Source of the DNA: Aradus depressus
Taxonomy: Eukaryota; Arthropoda; Insecta; Hemiptera; Aradidae
Length of the DNA stretch: 64,000 nucleotides
Assembly: GCA_963662175.1 (NCBI GenBank)
Contig: OY759224.1
Span: 25,987,489 to 26,051,488 of the forward strand
Reading direction: 5' to 3'
Under the pieces are notes generated by a model, which saw only the letters and a list, made by a program, of their open reading frames with translations, was not told the origin of the DNA and did no database searches. A program made the position numbers and the translations under genes. Positions 11,501-21,698 of the stretch are shown one piece after another (within the stretch, counting starts at the first letter, position 1; each line of letters starts with the position of its first letter).

Positions 11501-12535
11501 TATTCTTTAAACAATACAGACATATATTTTTTTTAAATCAATTTTCTGATACATCCATCCAAACTACAATAATACAGTATATTGTTTTATACGCACCAAT
11601 CATCAATAATATATACAATATAATTAACGTTATTACTTCTATGCAATCCGAATAACCTCCATGCAACCTTACTATCACTCCAGTAGGCGTGGTCTGTTTC
11701 GGCAGTATTACTCTCTCTCCACACGAGCTGTTTATGTAGAGTCAAACAGACCGCTACACTATATATACAATAAAAATAGTATCGATTAAATCGAGTACTT
11801 TGTTATAATTAATTTTAAACCATGAATAATTATATACCTATATAATAATAATAATAAACCATATAAAATTTGAAAGGTATAAATGAGATATTGTAGTGGG
11901 CATAATAAATCAAATCGAATAAGATAAAATTATATTATTAAAAACATACTGAAAATAATAAAAAAGAAAATAAACATACAATTTATTTTTACTAAGGATA
12001 TAAAACTACTGGAGACTATTCGTATTCCCACAATATTTCACTTTTTTAAATACTTTTTGCAAGTGGCTGAAAAGGTTCTTAGTGCAATAAATCCACATTT
12101 TCGCCGTAGGACGAGGCAATATAATTTGTAATTGACAAAATGGAATGTAAAAATAAAATAAAATGCTGAAATCGTAATCACGTTCACGGTTCTGTTCAAA
12201 ATCAAACAAACTTATATCTTCATAAACGATAAACCATTAAATGTAAATAAGGTAAGAAATAAAGACGCATCACGCAGACTGCGTGATCACATCATTTGTC
12301 CGTAGACCGTAATGTGAGTTCAGTATTTTATTGCATAACAAATAAAAGAAAATTGCAAGAAATTAAGCGGTGAACGATTTTTATGAAAAAAATGTATATA
12401 ATTTTTTTTTAATTGTTGAAATTTGAAACGAGTACTTTGAATCGATATAAGTAATATCAATTCGATACCAACTTTGTATCGAAAGGAAATTATCGATACT
12501 TTACTTGTATCGATAGATCCCTAGCTGTTCCCCAC

Positions 12536-12666
12536 TTCTTGATGGGAATAGATACAGATAAAAAAAAAAGTTGTCGGTGAATCCCAACAATATACTTCCC
12601 CACAACGAATTAACGAACTGGAAAACCAGTCGACCTTTTGAGCTAATATTCAATAGTTGACGTACG
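12536..12666 (-). repeat. REP1 fragment
   Basis: Reverse orientation: an A-run, a GTCGGTGAATC type end, ACTTCCCC and AACGAATTAAC, then the complement of the GGTCGACTGGTTTT block. It lies directly beside mariner debris. Confidence 0.7.
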
Positions 12667-13031
12667 AGCCAGCCCATTGAGCCCTCAGAACTCGTGAGTT
12701 TTTCGCTAAACACTCGATCACTCTTCTTCCCCACCAGCCCTACTCACCTGACCATGTTCCTTGTGACTTTTTCTTGTTTCCCAAACTCAAAAGACCCTTG
12801 AAAGGAAGAATATTTGAGACGATTCCCGAGATTAAGACAAATGTGACGAAGCAGCTGAAGAACATTACAAAAAAAGCGTATCAGGACTGTTTCAACAAGT
12901 TAAAACACCGTTGTGATAAGTGTGTGCGTTGGGGAGGAGAGTACTTTGAAGAGGACCCAGACATGTAACTTATAAATAAAGTATATTTTGTTTTATGACG
13001 TCAGTCCGCGTATTTTTTGAACAGACCTCAT
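12667..13031 (+). pseudogene. mariner-like transposase, C-terminal third
   Basis: One reading frame gives a mariner C-terminus: a pseudo-APAH region with an in-frame TGA at 12678-12680, then REFFAKHSITLLPHQPYSPD (third catalytic Asp), CDFFLFPKLKRPLKG, KAYQDCFNKLKHRCDKC, and a terminal YFEEDPDM with its stop at 12966-12968. The right terminus GTATTTTTTGAACAGACCTC followed by A-TA is a good mariner end. The N-terminal half and left terminus are missing, so it is inactive. It differs clearly from the copy at 4010-4442. Confidence 0.88.
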
Positions 13032-13039
13032 ACATAGGG

Positions 13040-13770
13040 GCTATTAAATGCTCATACTAAATCGATAAAGTTATTACATCGGCAGTTATTAGGGTTTTTG
13101 AATTGTTCTCCTTCCCCTGAACCCTTCTTCCCTTCGGTCGATATCGCTGAAAATTGACAAGTTATGTCCTCATTAGGTTTTGACTTTAAATATAAAATTT
13201 CATATAGATACATTCATTACAACAGCATTTATTAGATGTTTTTGTGTTAAACCTCACCTTAATCCCCATCTCTCTTTTGGTCGATTTGACTGAAAATCGA
13301 TGTGTTGTCGTTAGAGGGTTACGGATTCCTATATCGATAAATTCATTATTTCGGAAGTTATCGTGTTCACAGACAGATAGCATTTTTTTTTTTTTTTTCA
13401 TATTTGGAATCTAGAGATCGGAAAACATGAAATTCCGTTGAAAACTCCACTTCGAATTTTTGACCGATTACATAACATTCCCTATACTTCGTACAGCTGG
13501 GAAGTAAAACCCTAATAATTACCGATGTAATGAATTTATGGAGAGAAAATGTATTTATGAGGATTTAGGAGCTCCTATGTAAGTCAACTGTTGATTTTAA
13601 GCCCGAATATATATTAATTAATTATAGCGTTACGGGGAAGTACATTGCCGGTGATTCAGGGGGTTGGTTAGCATGAAATTTATGTGAAAACTCGACATCG
13701 AATTTCTGATCGAATACATAACTTCCCCTAGACATCATACAGCTAGCGATGTAACAATAAGGCCAAGTTT
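13040..13770. repeat. REP1 array, mixed orientation
   Basis: Successive REP1 pieces: the complement of TAATAACTGCCGATGTAATG, ACACCTATCGATTTTCAG-like blocks, the plus-strand GAATTTATGG block, and a GGGGAAGTACATTGCCGGTG end at about 13635-13655. Two copies abut tail to tail. Confidence 0.65.
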
Positions 13771-14040
13771 TTTGACCTATTTTCTTCTTTTCATTTTTGA
13801 GGTCACTTGCAAAGGCCCTTTCTTCAGAGCAGGATGAGCGACCAGACTTGAGAGGAAATGCCGGGATCTGAAAGAAAAAAAGAAAACCCGGTTCTTTCGA
13901 ATGATTCTATAGAAGACCTTGGATGGGTCTGAAGGGGACATGCCACAGTAAGCCGATTTTCCGCACTGTGTTGGATGTTATAGATGGCAAGCTGAAAGGT
14001 GTTACTTTCATCGCTCCATTATTACTTCAGCTATAAAAAG
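13771..14040. other. Unassigned sequence
   Basis: No recognisable gene or repeat; short AT-rich and purine-rich stretches only. Confidence 0.4.
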
Positions 14041-14345
14041 TATATGGGAAGTTACGTAATCCGTCAGAAATTCGATGCCAAGTTTTCAATCGAATTTCAT
14101 ATTTTCTAGTCTCCAAATTTCAAATAAAAATTTAAAAAATGTGTCTGAATCCAGAACCCTGTGACGACCTATTGATTTTCAGCCAAATAGACCGAAGGGA
14201 AAGGAGGAATAGGGGAGAGGCTTAACTCAAAAGCACCAATAACTGCCGATATAATGAATGTATCGACACAAAATTTAGTATGAAGATTTAGGAGCCCCTA
14301 TGTAAGTCAACTATTGAATATTAGCGCAAACAGTCTACTGGTTTT
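14041..14345 (+). repeat. REP1 copy
   Basis: Shows the usual order: ATTCGATGCCAAGTTTTC, 'cagaaccctgtgacgacc', AACTGCCGATATAATGAATG, then 'gcccctatgtaagtcaac'. It ends at the TCTACTGGTTTTGG block. Confidence 0.75.
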
Positions 14346-14439
14346 GGAGGAGAAGCGACAATTTTAATGTTATTTATTGTTTTTTTATTATTTTTTTAAT
14401 ATTATAAAAACTATGAAATATTATTTGATAAACATAATA

Positions 14440-15620
14440 TAATTGAAATATAATTCTAGCTTGTGGACTCCATGTCCACAAAATAGCTTTAGATATAATC
14501 CCATTCGCATCAAATTTCTAAGTAGAAAACTAGAATTCCTAACTTTTGAAGTAAACTCATTTCATAGCTTATATATTATAATTGTTGTAGAAACATATAT
14601 CATATCATAATATAGTGAGAACCTTCAAATATTATCTATATATTCCAATTCATAGTATATCAGTATATAACACAATGCATAACGCGTATTTAAAAAAATA
14701 ATACAGTTGAGTAAGCGAAAAATCACTAAAATAAATATTATTCGATTCTTATTCGTTATTACTCGTATTCGTTATTAATTGTTTAAGGAGTTATTTTATT
14801 TTATTTTTTTTTTTAATATTATAAAAACTATGAGATGTTATTTGATAAACACTATAAGAATTTCTGATATTTCAAAGTATCGATTGCCACCAGAACAAAT
14901 TGGATAAATTTTCAAATTCTGAATCTGGAGGTCGAAAAAATTGAAATTCCGATTACATAACTTCCCCTATACTTCGTATTGTTGAGCAAGTAAAACCCTG
15001 ATAACTGCCGATGTAATGAATGTATCGACAGAAAATTTAGAAGGTCCTATGTAAATCAACTGTTAAATATTAGAGCAAACAGTCTTCTGGTTTTATAGGG
15101 GAAGCGAAAAATAAATTGATTAATTCCCGTTCTGGGGAAGTACATAGGTGATTCACCGATTTTTTTGTTGTTTTGCAACCTGTGAAATAACTGTACTTTC
15201 TCTTAACTTATACAGATAACTGATGTGGATAATTTGTGTGCTGAGTTCGCCTCGATACCCATTCATTCTTCAATCCCTTTTTTTTTAAATTCTCAATAGG
15301 GCCCTCTTCCCTTAAAAACCCCCTCACTTTTAAAGCCTCGCCCTAACCAAGGTTAGAAGAAAGGGATAAAACTCTATTGAAAAAAACAAAAAAAAAAAAG
15401 GTCTGAAGAGCCATTTGTATTCCATTGAAGGCAAATTACTGAAAATAAAATGAAGAGGAAAAAGTCATCGGCGAATCACTGACTATGTACTTCCACAACA
15501 CGAACTAAACAATTTTGTTTTGGGCTAAAACTCAATATTTTAATCAGTATAATTACATAGTGGCTTCTAAATCCACTTACTAAATTTTGTGTCGATATGT
15601 TCATTCTAGCAGGGATTAAC
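14440..15620 (+). repeat. 1.15-kb block, inverted copy at 29485-30665
   Basis: The block is present again in reverse complement at 29485-30665 with high similarity over its whole length. The shared stretches include the ATGCATAACGCGTATTT region (14672-14692), the GGGCCCTCTTCCC region near 15300 and the REP1-like flank near 15480-15600. It contains REP1 pieces and an AT-rich core, with no open frame of note. It is either a long member of an interspersed family or an inverted segmental duplication. Confidence 0.75.
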
Positions 15621-15639
15621 GTGTTAAATTGAAAAAATT

Positions 15640-15765
15640 ACAAAAGGGCTTGTGGAATATTAGCGCAAACGGTCGACTGGTTTCAGAGGGGAAGCGAAAA
15701 ATCAATTGATCAATTCGTTCTGGGGAAGTACATTGCAGTTGATTCCAGTCGACGTTTTTGGAGCG
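15640..15765 (+). repeat. REP1 3' fragment
   Basis: Contains 'gcgcaaacggtcgactggtt', GGGAAGCGAAAAATCAATTG and a GGGGAAGTACATTGC end. Confidence 0.7.
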
Positions 15766-15799
15766 TTTTTTGGACCAGGTAAATTTCAAAATATGAACC

Positions 15800-15945
15800 C
15801 GTTGCTTCGTTCATATCTTTAGCGATTGTAGATTCCTCTATTTTTCTTATTTCTTATGTTTGTTCTTTGACTCATTTACAAATTTACGACCTGATTGTCC
15901 CATATAAACCGAATTGCACGATTCGCATTCGAGTTGATAAGACTC
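15800..15945 (-). pseudogene. Penelope-like GIY-YIG endonuclease fragment, left arm of foldback
   Basis: On the minus strand the sequence reads SYQLECESCNSVYMGQSGRK, then a stop about ten codons later. This matches the C-terminal GIY-YIG endonuclease of Penelope-like retroelements: Y-x-L-x-C-x-x-C-x-x-x-Y-I-G-Q-T-x-R, here with YMG for YIG. It forms a foldback with 15980-16105, which encodes the same motif in the opposite direction. Only this short segment of the protein is present and no reverse transcriptase is seen nearby. Confidence 0.7.
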
Positions 15946-15979
15946 TACTTCTATCTTCTATTATTTGTTTTATCTTAAG

Positions 15980-16105
15980 TTTCATTTGTATCTGCTCGAA
16001 TGCGAATCGTGCAGTTCTGTTTATATAGGTCAATCAAGACGTAAATTTAAGGAATACACAAAAGATCTACATTCGCTAAGCATGTCAACGAAGCAACGAG
16101 AATAA
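15980..16105 (+). pseudogene. Penelope-like GIY-YIG endonuclease fragment, right arm of foldback
   Basis: Reads HLYLLECESCSSVYIGQSRR, then KFKEYTKDLHSL, with the diagnostic C-x-x-C-x-x-x-YIGQ arrangement. The usual R-x-x-x-H segment is degraded to EYTKD. The roughly 100-bp arms are separated by about 50-60 bp of AT-rich sequence. Penelope-like elements are known for inverted and partial copies, which fits this arrangement. Confidence 0.72.
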
Positions 16106-16199
16106 AGTACCTAGAACAGAATAAAACTTAGAATAAAGAGCATCCAACGAAATTTACAACTTTGACACTTTGAACTTCAACAAAGTATAAAGAAAGTTA

Positions 16200-16365
16200 T
16201 GTAAACGGTCGGAAATCGATGTTGAGTTTTTACCGGAATTTCATGTCAAATTTCAAGACAGCGGGAATCACCCACAAAGTACATCCACAGAACGAATTAA
16301 TCAATTAACTTTTCACTTCCCCTCCAAAACCAGTCGACCGTTTGCGCTAATATTTAACAGTTGAC
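16200..16365. repeat. REP1 fragments
   Basis: A plus-strand start block (GTCGGAAATCGATGTTGAG with 'ggaatttcatg') joins directly to a reverse-strand end block (ACTTTTCACTTCCCCTCC, then CCAGTCGACCGTTTGCGC). Confidence 0.7.
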
Positions 16366-16379
16366 ATTTTTTTTTTTTT

Positions 16380-16765
16380 TTTTTTCCCCGAGGGCTGATT
16401 TGTGTCACCGCGGCCAGAGTAGGCCTATTGTGTGCCCTGTGTGTGTTGGTCCCTACAACAGCCCTGTATCTTTAATATAGTCCAGGATTCTTCTGCAGGT
16501 TCCTTCCATTACCTACTTCGGTTCTGTTATGGCAGAGCCGAAGCAGTGGAAATGTCTGCTATCTAGTGCCCAGCACCGGCTTAGAATATGAACCGGAGTC
16601 TCATTTTCCTCGCCACATTTCCTGCACAGAGGGCTTCTAGCGATGCCCATATTGTATAGGTGTTTGTTCATTTGACAGTGTCCTGCAATCAGCCCTGTCA
16701 TAGCTCTTAGATCCATTCTGCTCATATTCAGGAGTTCTCGGTTCACAGTTGTCTTACAAAGAGGC
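16380..16765 (-). pseudogene. LINE ORF2 C-terminus fragment (post-RNase H region)
   Basis: The minus-strand frame at 16513-16746 reads ...AMTGLIAGHCQMNKHLYNMG, then SPLCRKCGEENETPVHILSR, then C. This is the GH-x(3-5)-H-L plus C-x2-C-x(7-8)-H-x4-C motif found after the RNase H domain in arthropod I/R1/Jockey-like LINEs. Downstream on that strand is a short GC-richer 3' UTR-like stretch ending at a run of T (A on the minus strand) at 16367-16385, consistent with a 5'-truncated insertion with an A-rich tail. It differs from the LINE at 5.9-11.5 kb. Confidence 0.8.
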
Positions 16766-16779
16766 TCCTCGTACTAAAT

Positions 16780-17480
16780 TTTTTTGTCGATAAATTCATT
16801 ACTTCGGCAGTTATTAGGGTTTTTCAATTGATCCACCTTCCCTTCGACCGATATCGTTGAAATTCGACAATGTCTAACTGTATTTCACTGTAATGCAATT
16901 GTGTTGAAATTCTACAGGTAACGTCTTCAACTGTATTTCACTGTAATGAAATTGTATTGAATTTCTACAGGTAATGTCTTCAACTGTATTTCTCTGTAAT
17001 ACAATTGTATTGAATTTCTACAGGTAATGTCTTCAACTGTATTTCACTGTAATGAGTGTATGGACACAACATTTAGGATTCAGAAGCCGGTCGATTGGGT
17101 TTAGAGGGACAGAAAACACATACACTTTTCTTTATTTATTTTTGGAGGTCGGAAAACATGAAATTCCTGTGGAATTTCAATATCGAATTTTTGCGGATTT
17201 TAATGCGGATAAACTCAAGGGGATGATATATGAAATTTTATTGTAATTTATGCAATAGTTTGCAAAATTTAAGTAAAATATTGAGTTTTAGCCCAAAACG
17301 TAATAGTTTAATTCGTGTTGGGGAATGGACACAATATTTAGTGATTCACGCGCCCCGATGTAATGTGTGTGATGCACCGACAACTTTTTTTTTCTTAATT
17401 TGGAATCAGGGGAAAAAATGAAATTCCGGGGATAACTTACATCGAATTTCTGACAGATTACGTAACTTCCCTTGTACTTT
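16780..17480. repeat. REP1 copies with internal tandem expansion
   Basis: REP1 landmarks occur on both strands: the complement of CTGCCGAAGTAATGAATT at the left, and 'ggaggtcggaaaacatgaaattcc' type blocks at 17145-17170 and 17400-17480. A 53-bp tandem repeat lies inside at 16873-17055. Confidence 0.65.
16873..17055 (+). repeat. 53-bp tandem repeat, about 3.4 copies
   Basis: AACTGTATTTC recurs at 16876, 16929, 16982 and 17035, an exact 53-bp period. Each unit carries CACTGTAATG..ATTGT and a TTCTACAGGTAATGTC block. The last unit runs on into REP1 sequence (TAATGAGTGTATGGACACAA), so the array grew inside a REP1 copy. Confidence 0.85.
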
Positions 17481-17489
17481 TATTACTAA

Positions 17490-17950
17490 AAGCAGATGTG
17501 ACTCTGCAGTTATATCTGAGAGATATTCCACTATAACTATAATGCCATGGAAATTATAGAATTTACATGTAGAATTTAAAATCGTGATGTACGTTTCTGT
17601 CTTTACTTCATCAGTTTAGTACCGAAAGATTTAAGAAGAAAAAAAAACGTGTCAGGTTTGAACTGCGTGACAGAATTCCTAGATAAAGCTCTTTTGTTCT
17701 TGGCATGAATAGCTTCCAGATGAGAATATCTAGGAGAAAAGACTAGACTTCCTAACGAGAGCTGGGACTGACTCGCCTCAAATAACGGGGTCTGGGAATA
17801 CAACTCATGTCCAGCAGTGAAGGACAGAAAGAATGTTTTACGTTCCCAGATAGACGAAGTATAGAGGAAGTAATGCAATCGGTCAAAAATTCGATTTTAA
17901 GTTTTTAACGGAATTTCATGTTTTTCAACCTCCTGATTCCAAAAAAACAA
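17490..17950. other. Mostly unassigned; REP1 edge at 17860-17950
   Basis: 17490-17860 has no recognisable family. A minus-strand open frame at 17603-17878 has no known similarity. From about 17860 REP1 sequence resumes (AAGTATAGAGGAAGTAATGC, then 'ttttcaacctcctgattcc'). Confidence 0.4.
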
Positions 17951-17955
17951 TCGCA

Positions 17956-18280
17956 AGTGGTATGCGTGCTTGCCTTCTGAGCTCAAGAATGTGGGTTCGA
18001 AACCCGACCAAGGCCCTTAGTTTATTTTATCTGGGAGGTAAAATAAACTTAAGCACGCTGTCCTACGGATGGGACGTTAAGCGATGGTCCAGAGCCAGTA
18101 CGATGTCAGGTAGTCGTTAAAGACCCCTGCCCTAGGTGAATAAAACTTTAGCCTAGGCAAAATTTAGAATTCCCACAGTAGAGTCGGGCTCATGTCCACC
18201 AGAGTGACGAAAGAGCGCTCTGGTAGTAGGCGATATGACCTCGTAGTTAAAGCCCGGGCATGAGTCATAAAACCTAACCT
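17956..18280 (+). mobile_element. SINE-A, nearly full length
   Basis: The tRNA-like head starts partway (AAGTGGTATGCGTGC), missing about 15 bp with most of the A box. A B-box-like GGTTCGAAACC is at 17994-18004. The body is complete and ends TAAAACCTAACCT, the CCTAA tail. Confidence 0.92.
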
Positions 18281-18730
18281 ATAATAATATATTGAAATAT
18301 TATATATTATATTTTTATTTATTGTGACAAATTTAAGTTATCGAAGCATCTTAACCTAAACGTTTCTTACCGAAAGAACATTTTATAGTATAGAACAAAT
18401 ATATATCATTTACTGAACGATATTTTGAGCAGTTATTATTATTATTATTAATAACAATATTATATAAGTTTCTTACCATTTTCTTCGATGATCACAACAT
18501 TAAAAGTACAACATAAAATTTAAATGCAGTCGAAATATATTACCCACTTTTTTTATTCCTTGAACGTAGACATGCTCAAAAACAGATGACATCACAGATA
18601 AAGGAGTGTGTAGTTGTGTATGTGCGCTGTGCGCGCAACCGTCCTACACAAACATACTCATGCAGGCACATCAACGAGACTTACGGTCTCTGAGAGCTAA
18701 GAGAGAGCTTTACACATCAAAAAGTTAACA
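18281..18730. other. Unassigned AT-rich sequence
   Basis: No gene or known repeat is recognised. TATTAT microsatellite runs occur at 18290-18320 and 18435-18450, and a GCGCTGTGCGCGC patch near 18625. Confidence 0.4.
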
Positions 18731-19170
18731 GTTAAAACACGATAACTCCCGACAGAAAGAATGTATGAACACAAAATTTTATATATGTATCCAGAACTCT
18801 CTAAGGACGTCACTCATTAATTTTCTGCAAAATCGCACAAAGGGGAGGGTGGGCTTAGGGGGAGGCTTAACACCAAAACTCTAATAACTGCCGTTGTAAT
18901 GAATGTGTACACAAACTTTTAGATGTAAAGTCAAAGCACAATAAGGACGACAACTGTCAATGTTCAGCAAAATCAGCGAAAAGAGAGAGCGGTAACTAGA
19001 CTAATACAGCCGATGTAATGAATGTATCGAACAAAATTTAGTAGAGAATTCAGAAGCCACTATGTAAGTCAAATATTGTGTTTTAGTTCGGTTTTGGAGG
19101 GAGAGCGAAAACATAATTATTAATTCTGGGGAAGTACATTGCCGGTGATTCCCCGACGACTTTTCTTAAT
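18731..19170 (+). repeat. REP1 copy, long
   Basis: Shows at least three internal units, each with an AATGAATGTAT or AATGAATGTGT block (18761, 18899, 19018). The end is GGGGAAGTACATTGCCGGTG followed by ATTCCCCGACGAC and T residues at about 19130-19175. Confidence 0.8.
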
Positions 19171-19505
19171 TTTAATTATAATATTCACCTGATTTTGAGT
19201 CTAGAGAATAATTTATGAGAATTTTTGAAGTTGTTTCACCCACATTGTGCTGACAATTTGTTGTCAGGGATGTGTGAAGTGGAAAGCGAGGCAGATGTTA
19301 GATGGCAGCTGTAACTCTGGGTGGGAGGCTCCTGTGTATGAGCGACTTGGGAATTTGGTTAGATCAACTGAAACGGAAGACCCGAGGGGTGCTTCCTGGC
19401 GTTGAAACGAAGCGAATGAAGACGAGAATGAGGCGAGGGAGCGCCACACAAGACGCTTTCCGCGCTGAAATTCTAAATAATACTATATACTACCACGGTA
19501 ATTGA
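19171..19505. other. Unassigned sequence
   Basis: 19260-19450 is GC-richer and open on both strands for about 60 codons, but neither product is recognised. Confidence 0.35.
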
Positions 19506-19870
19506 TCAAAAATAGGTTATAAATAAATAAAAATTATAGAAGGGTTATAAATAAATAAAAATTATAGAAAGATAATACAAAATTAAAATAGAAATTTAAG
19601 TTAAAGAAAGATAAGAAAGATATAATAGAAAGATAATAGATAGAAAGATATAATTTAAGTTATAGAAATATAATAGCAAGATAGAAAGATAATTTAAGTT
19701 ATAGCAAGATAATAATATAAGTTATAGAAAGATATAAAATATAAGATAATAGAAAGATATAATATATAAAATACAATTTAAGTTATAGAAATGTATAGAA
19801 AGATAATAGTACAATTTAAGTTATAGAAAAGTTATAGAAAGATATAAAATTTAAGTTATAGAAAGATAAT
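19506..19870 (+). repeat. Degenerate AT-rich tandem repeat
   Basis: Irregular reiterations of ATTTAAGTTATAGAAAGATA of about 15-25 bp, more than ten times, with variable spacing. No coding potential. Confidence 0.75.
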
Positions 19871-19915
19871 ACATGTACCGACATGAATCTTAAAATACAA
19901 ACACACATGATGGGA

Positions 19916-19938
19916 GGGGGGGGGGGGGGGGGGGGGGA
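19916..19938 (+). repeat. Poly(G) tract, 23 nt
   Basis: An uninterrupted G run directly before REP1 sequence. Three other pure G or C runs of 20 or more occur in the window, at 26281, 45974 and 60851. Confidence 0.95.
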
Positions 19939-21060
19939 CTCACATATTAAATTTCGTGTCGATAAATTCATTACTTCGGCAGATATTAGGGTTTTTGAAT
20001 TGAGCGGGGCTGAACCCCCCGTTTGATTTTAAATATAAAATCTTATATCGATACATTCATTATATCGACAGTTACTGGAATTTCTGAATTGAGTCCCCCT
20101 CTTCTCTTCTGCCGGTCCCGCAGAAAATTCATAAGTTTCGTACTTAAGAGGTTTTCAATTCACATATGAAATTTTGTGTCGATAAATTCATTACAACGGC
20201 AATTATTAGGGTTTTTGATTTGTGCCCCCTTCCCTTCGTTTGATATGGTTGAAATTTAACAGGTAATGTATTCACTACTGTATTTCACGGTAATGAGTGT
20301 ATGGACACAAAATTTAGTATGAAGATTGAGAAGCCACTATGTAAGTAAAATATTGAGGTTTAGCCCAAACGATTGGCTTTGGAAGAGCAAAACGTAATTG
20401 ATTAATTCGTGTTGGGGAATTCGTGCCCTTCCCCTCCGCCGATTCCGCAGAAAATACTTAAAAGGTTTTCAATTCACATATGAAATTTCGTGTCGATACA
20501 TTCAATACAACGGCAGTTATTAGCGTTTATGAGAAGCCTCTCCCCTAGTCCCTAAAAACATTAGGTGCCATCGTTAGAGATACATTCATTCTATCGGGAG
20601 TTATCGTGTTAACGGACACACAGACAGACATAATTTTTTTTCATATTTGAAATCTAGAACTCGGAAAACATGAAATTCTGCTGAAAAATCATGATCGAAT
20701 TTTTGACCGATTGCATTACTTTCCCTATACTTCATATAACTGGGGAAGTATAATTACATCAAAATAAATAAAATGTTCTTAACCAGTTTTTTTTTTTATT
20801 TTCTCAGCCAAATGGACTAGGACTCTTTGTAATCGGTCAAAAATTCAATGCAAAATTTTCTACGGAATTTCATTTATACAAACTCCAGATTCCAAACATG
20901 AAAGAAAAATATCTGTCTGTGAACACGATAACTCCCGATAAAACGAAATGTAAGTCTCAATACAAAATATATCCCAAATCGATCAACAAAACTGCTGTTG
21001 TAATGAATGTATCGACACAATATTTACAGCACTATATTTATACTTAGGCCTACCCCCACA
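19939..21060. repeat. REP1 array, several copies in both orientations
   Basis: Minus-strand units appear as AAATTTCGTGTCGATAAATTC or ATACATTCATTATATCGACAG at 19955, 20040, 20165 and 20480. A plus-strand piece at 20270-20410 (AATGAGTGTATGGACAC) and another at 20815-21030 interleave with them. Each unit carries the 'ggcagttattagggtttttga' phrase or its complement. Confidence 0.8.
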
Positions 21061-21166
21061 ACCCCCCCTCCCGTTCACAATTTTGTGACGTCACATACTC
21101 TGTTTTTCTATTTGGTCTTTAAAAATACTACATATGAAATTTCATGATTATCCAACCATTAGTTAA

Positions 21167-21320
21167 GGGGGCCATGGTGGCCGTGCGGGCTAGAGCGTAG
21201 GGCTTTGGTCGCATGGTCTCACCATGGTTTGCGGGTTCGAATCCCGTCCGGGAGTGAGTTTTATTTCGTAGATAGAACTCCCTCCCGGGGCCATGGATGT
21301 CTTAAATAATTATATATGAA
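21167..21320 (+). mobile_element. SINE-B (class II tRNA-like)
   Basis: Begins GGGGGCCATGGTGGCCGTGC (A-box region) and carries a perfect B box GGTTCGAATCC at 21234-21244. An extended variable-arm-like stretch (GGTCTCACCATGG) suggests a Leu/Ser-type tRNA ancestor. The 3' part is cut short after CATGGATGTC, compared with the copies at 38463 and 61998. Confidence 0.9.
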
Positions 21321-21698
21321 AATTGTTGACCTTTTTTTTATTTATAATAATGTTGACTAAATGACAAGGGAAATAATGAAAATCTAGAGTTTTATTACGT
21401 TACATTTACATCCCCCCCTGTCAAATATTTCTAACGCCCTCCTCCCCTAGGTTAGTAATCTATTTTATGGAAGGTCCATAAACTGAACTATGCCGTACAT
21501 CTGATGGCATGCACGCCCTATCCTCCTGTCTACGTTCTGTTTGCTTGCTGCTCTCTATCCCAATCAACCTACATAATTACAATCACACTATCAATACAAA
21601 CAACATTCTCTTCATTTCTGCATCCTATTATCCTGCACTAATTGCACTTTGTCAAGTGCATCCCTGCATCCCAAAACGAAGATTCAAAAGACACTGTA
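21321..21698. other. Unassigned sequence
   Basis: No supported feature. A plus-strand open frame at 21509-21712 runs into the SINE-A head and is not a credible gene. Confidence 0.4.

Larger units (their letters stand above)
5071..12523. mobile_element. Non-autonomous hAT-type element containing a LINE
   Basis: The left end begins TAGGGTTCAATCGATACCA. The right end is the inverted TAGGGATCTATCGATAC. TAGGG fits the hAT terminal rule YARNG, and the exact 8-bp flanking duplication is the hAT hallmark. Both subterminal regions (5075-5200 and 11770-12510) are full of GTATCGAT/TATCGATA motifs, as expected for transposase-binding subterminal repeats. Without the LINE and one copy of its duplication the element would be about 1.84 kb. 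No hAT transposase frame remains. The LINE entered after the hAT, because it interrupts it. Confidence 0.8.

Noticed and set aside
16873..17055. CRISPR-like array
   Set aside because: The 53-bp repeats are directly adjacent with no unique spacers, and the sequence is eukaryotic.
18268..18280. Telomeric repeat from CCTAACCT at SINE and LINE ends
   Set aside because: Only two or three units, always at retroposon 3' ends; this is a tail and not a telomere.
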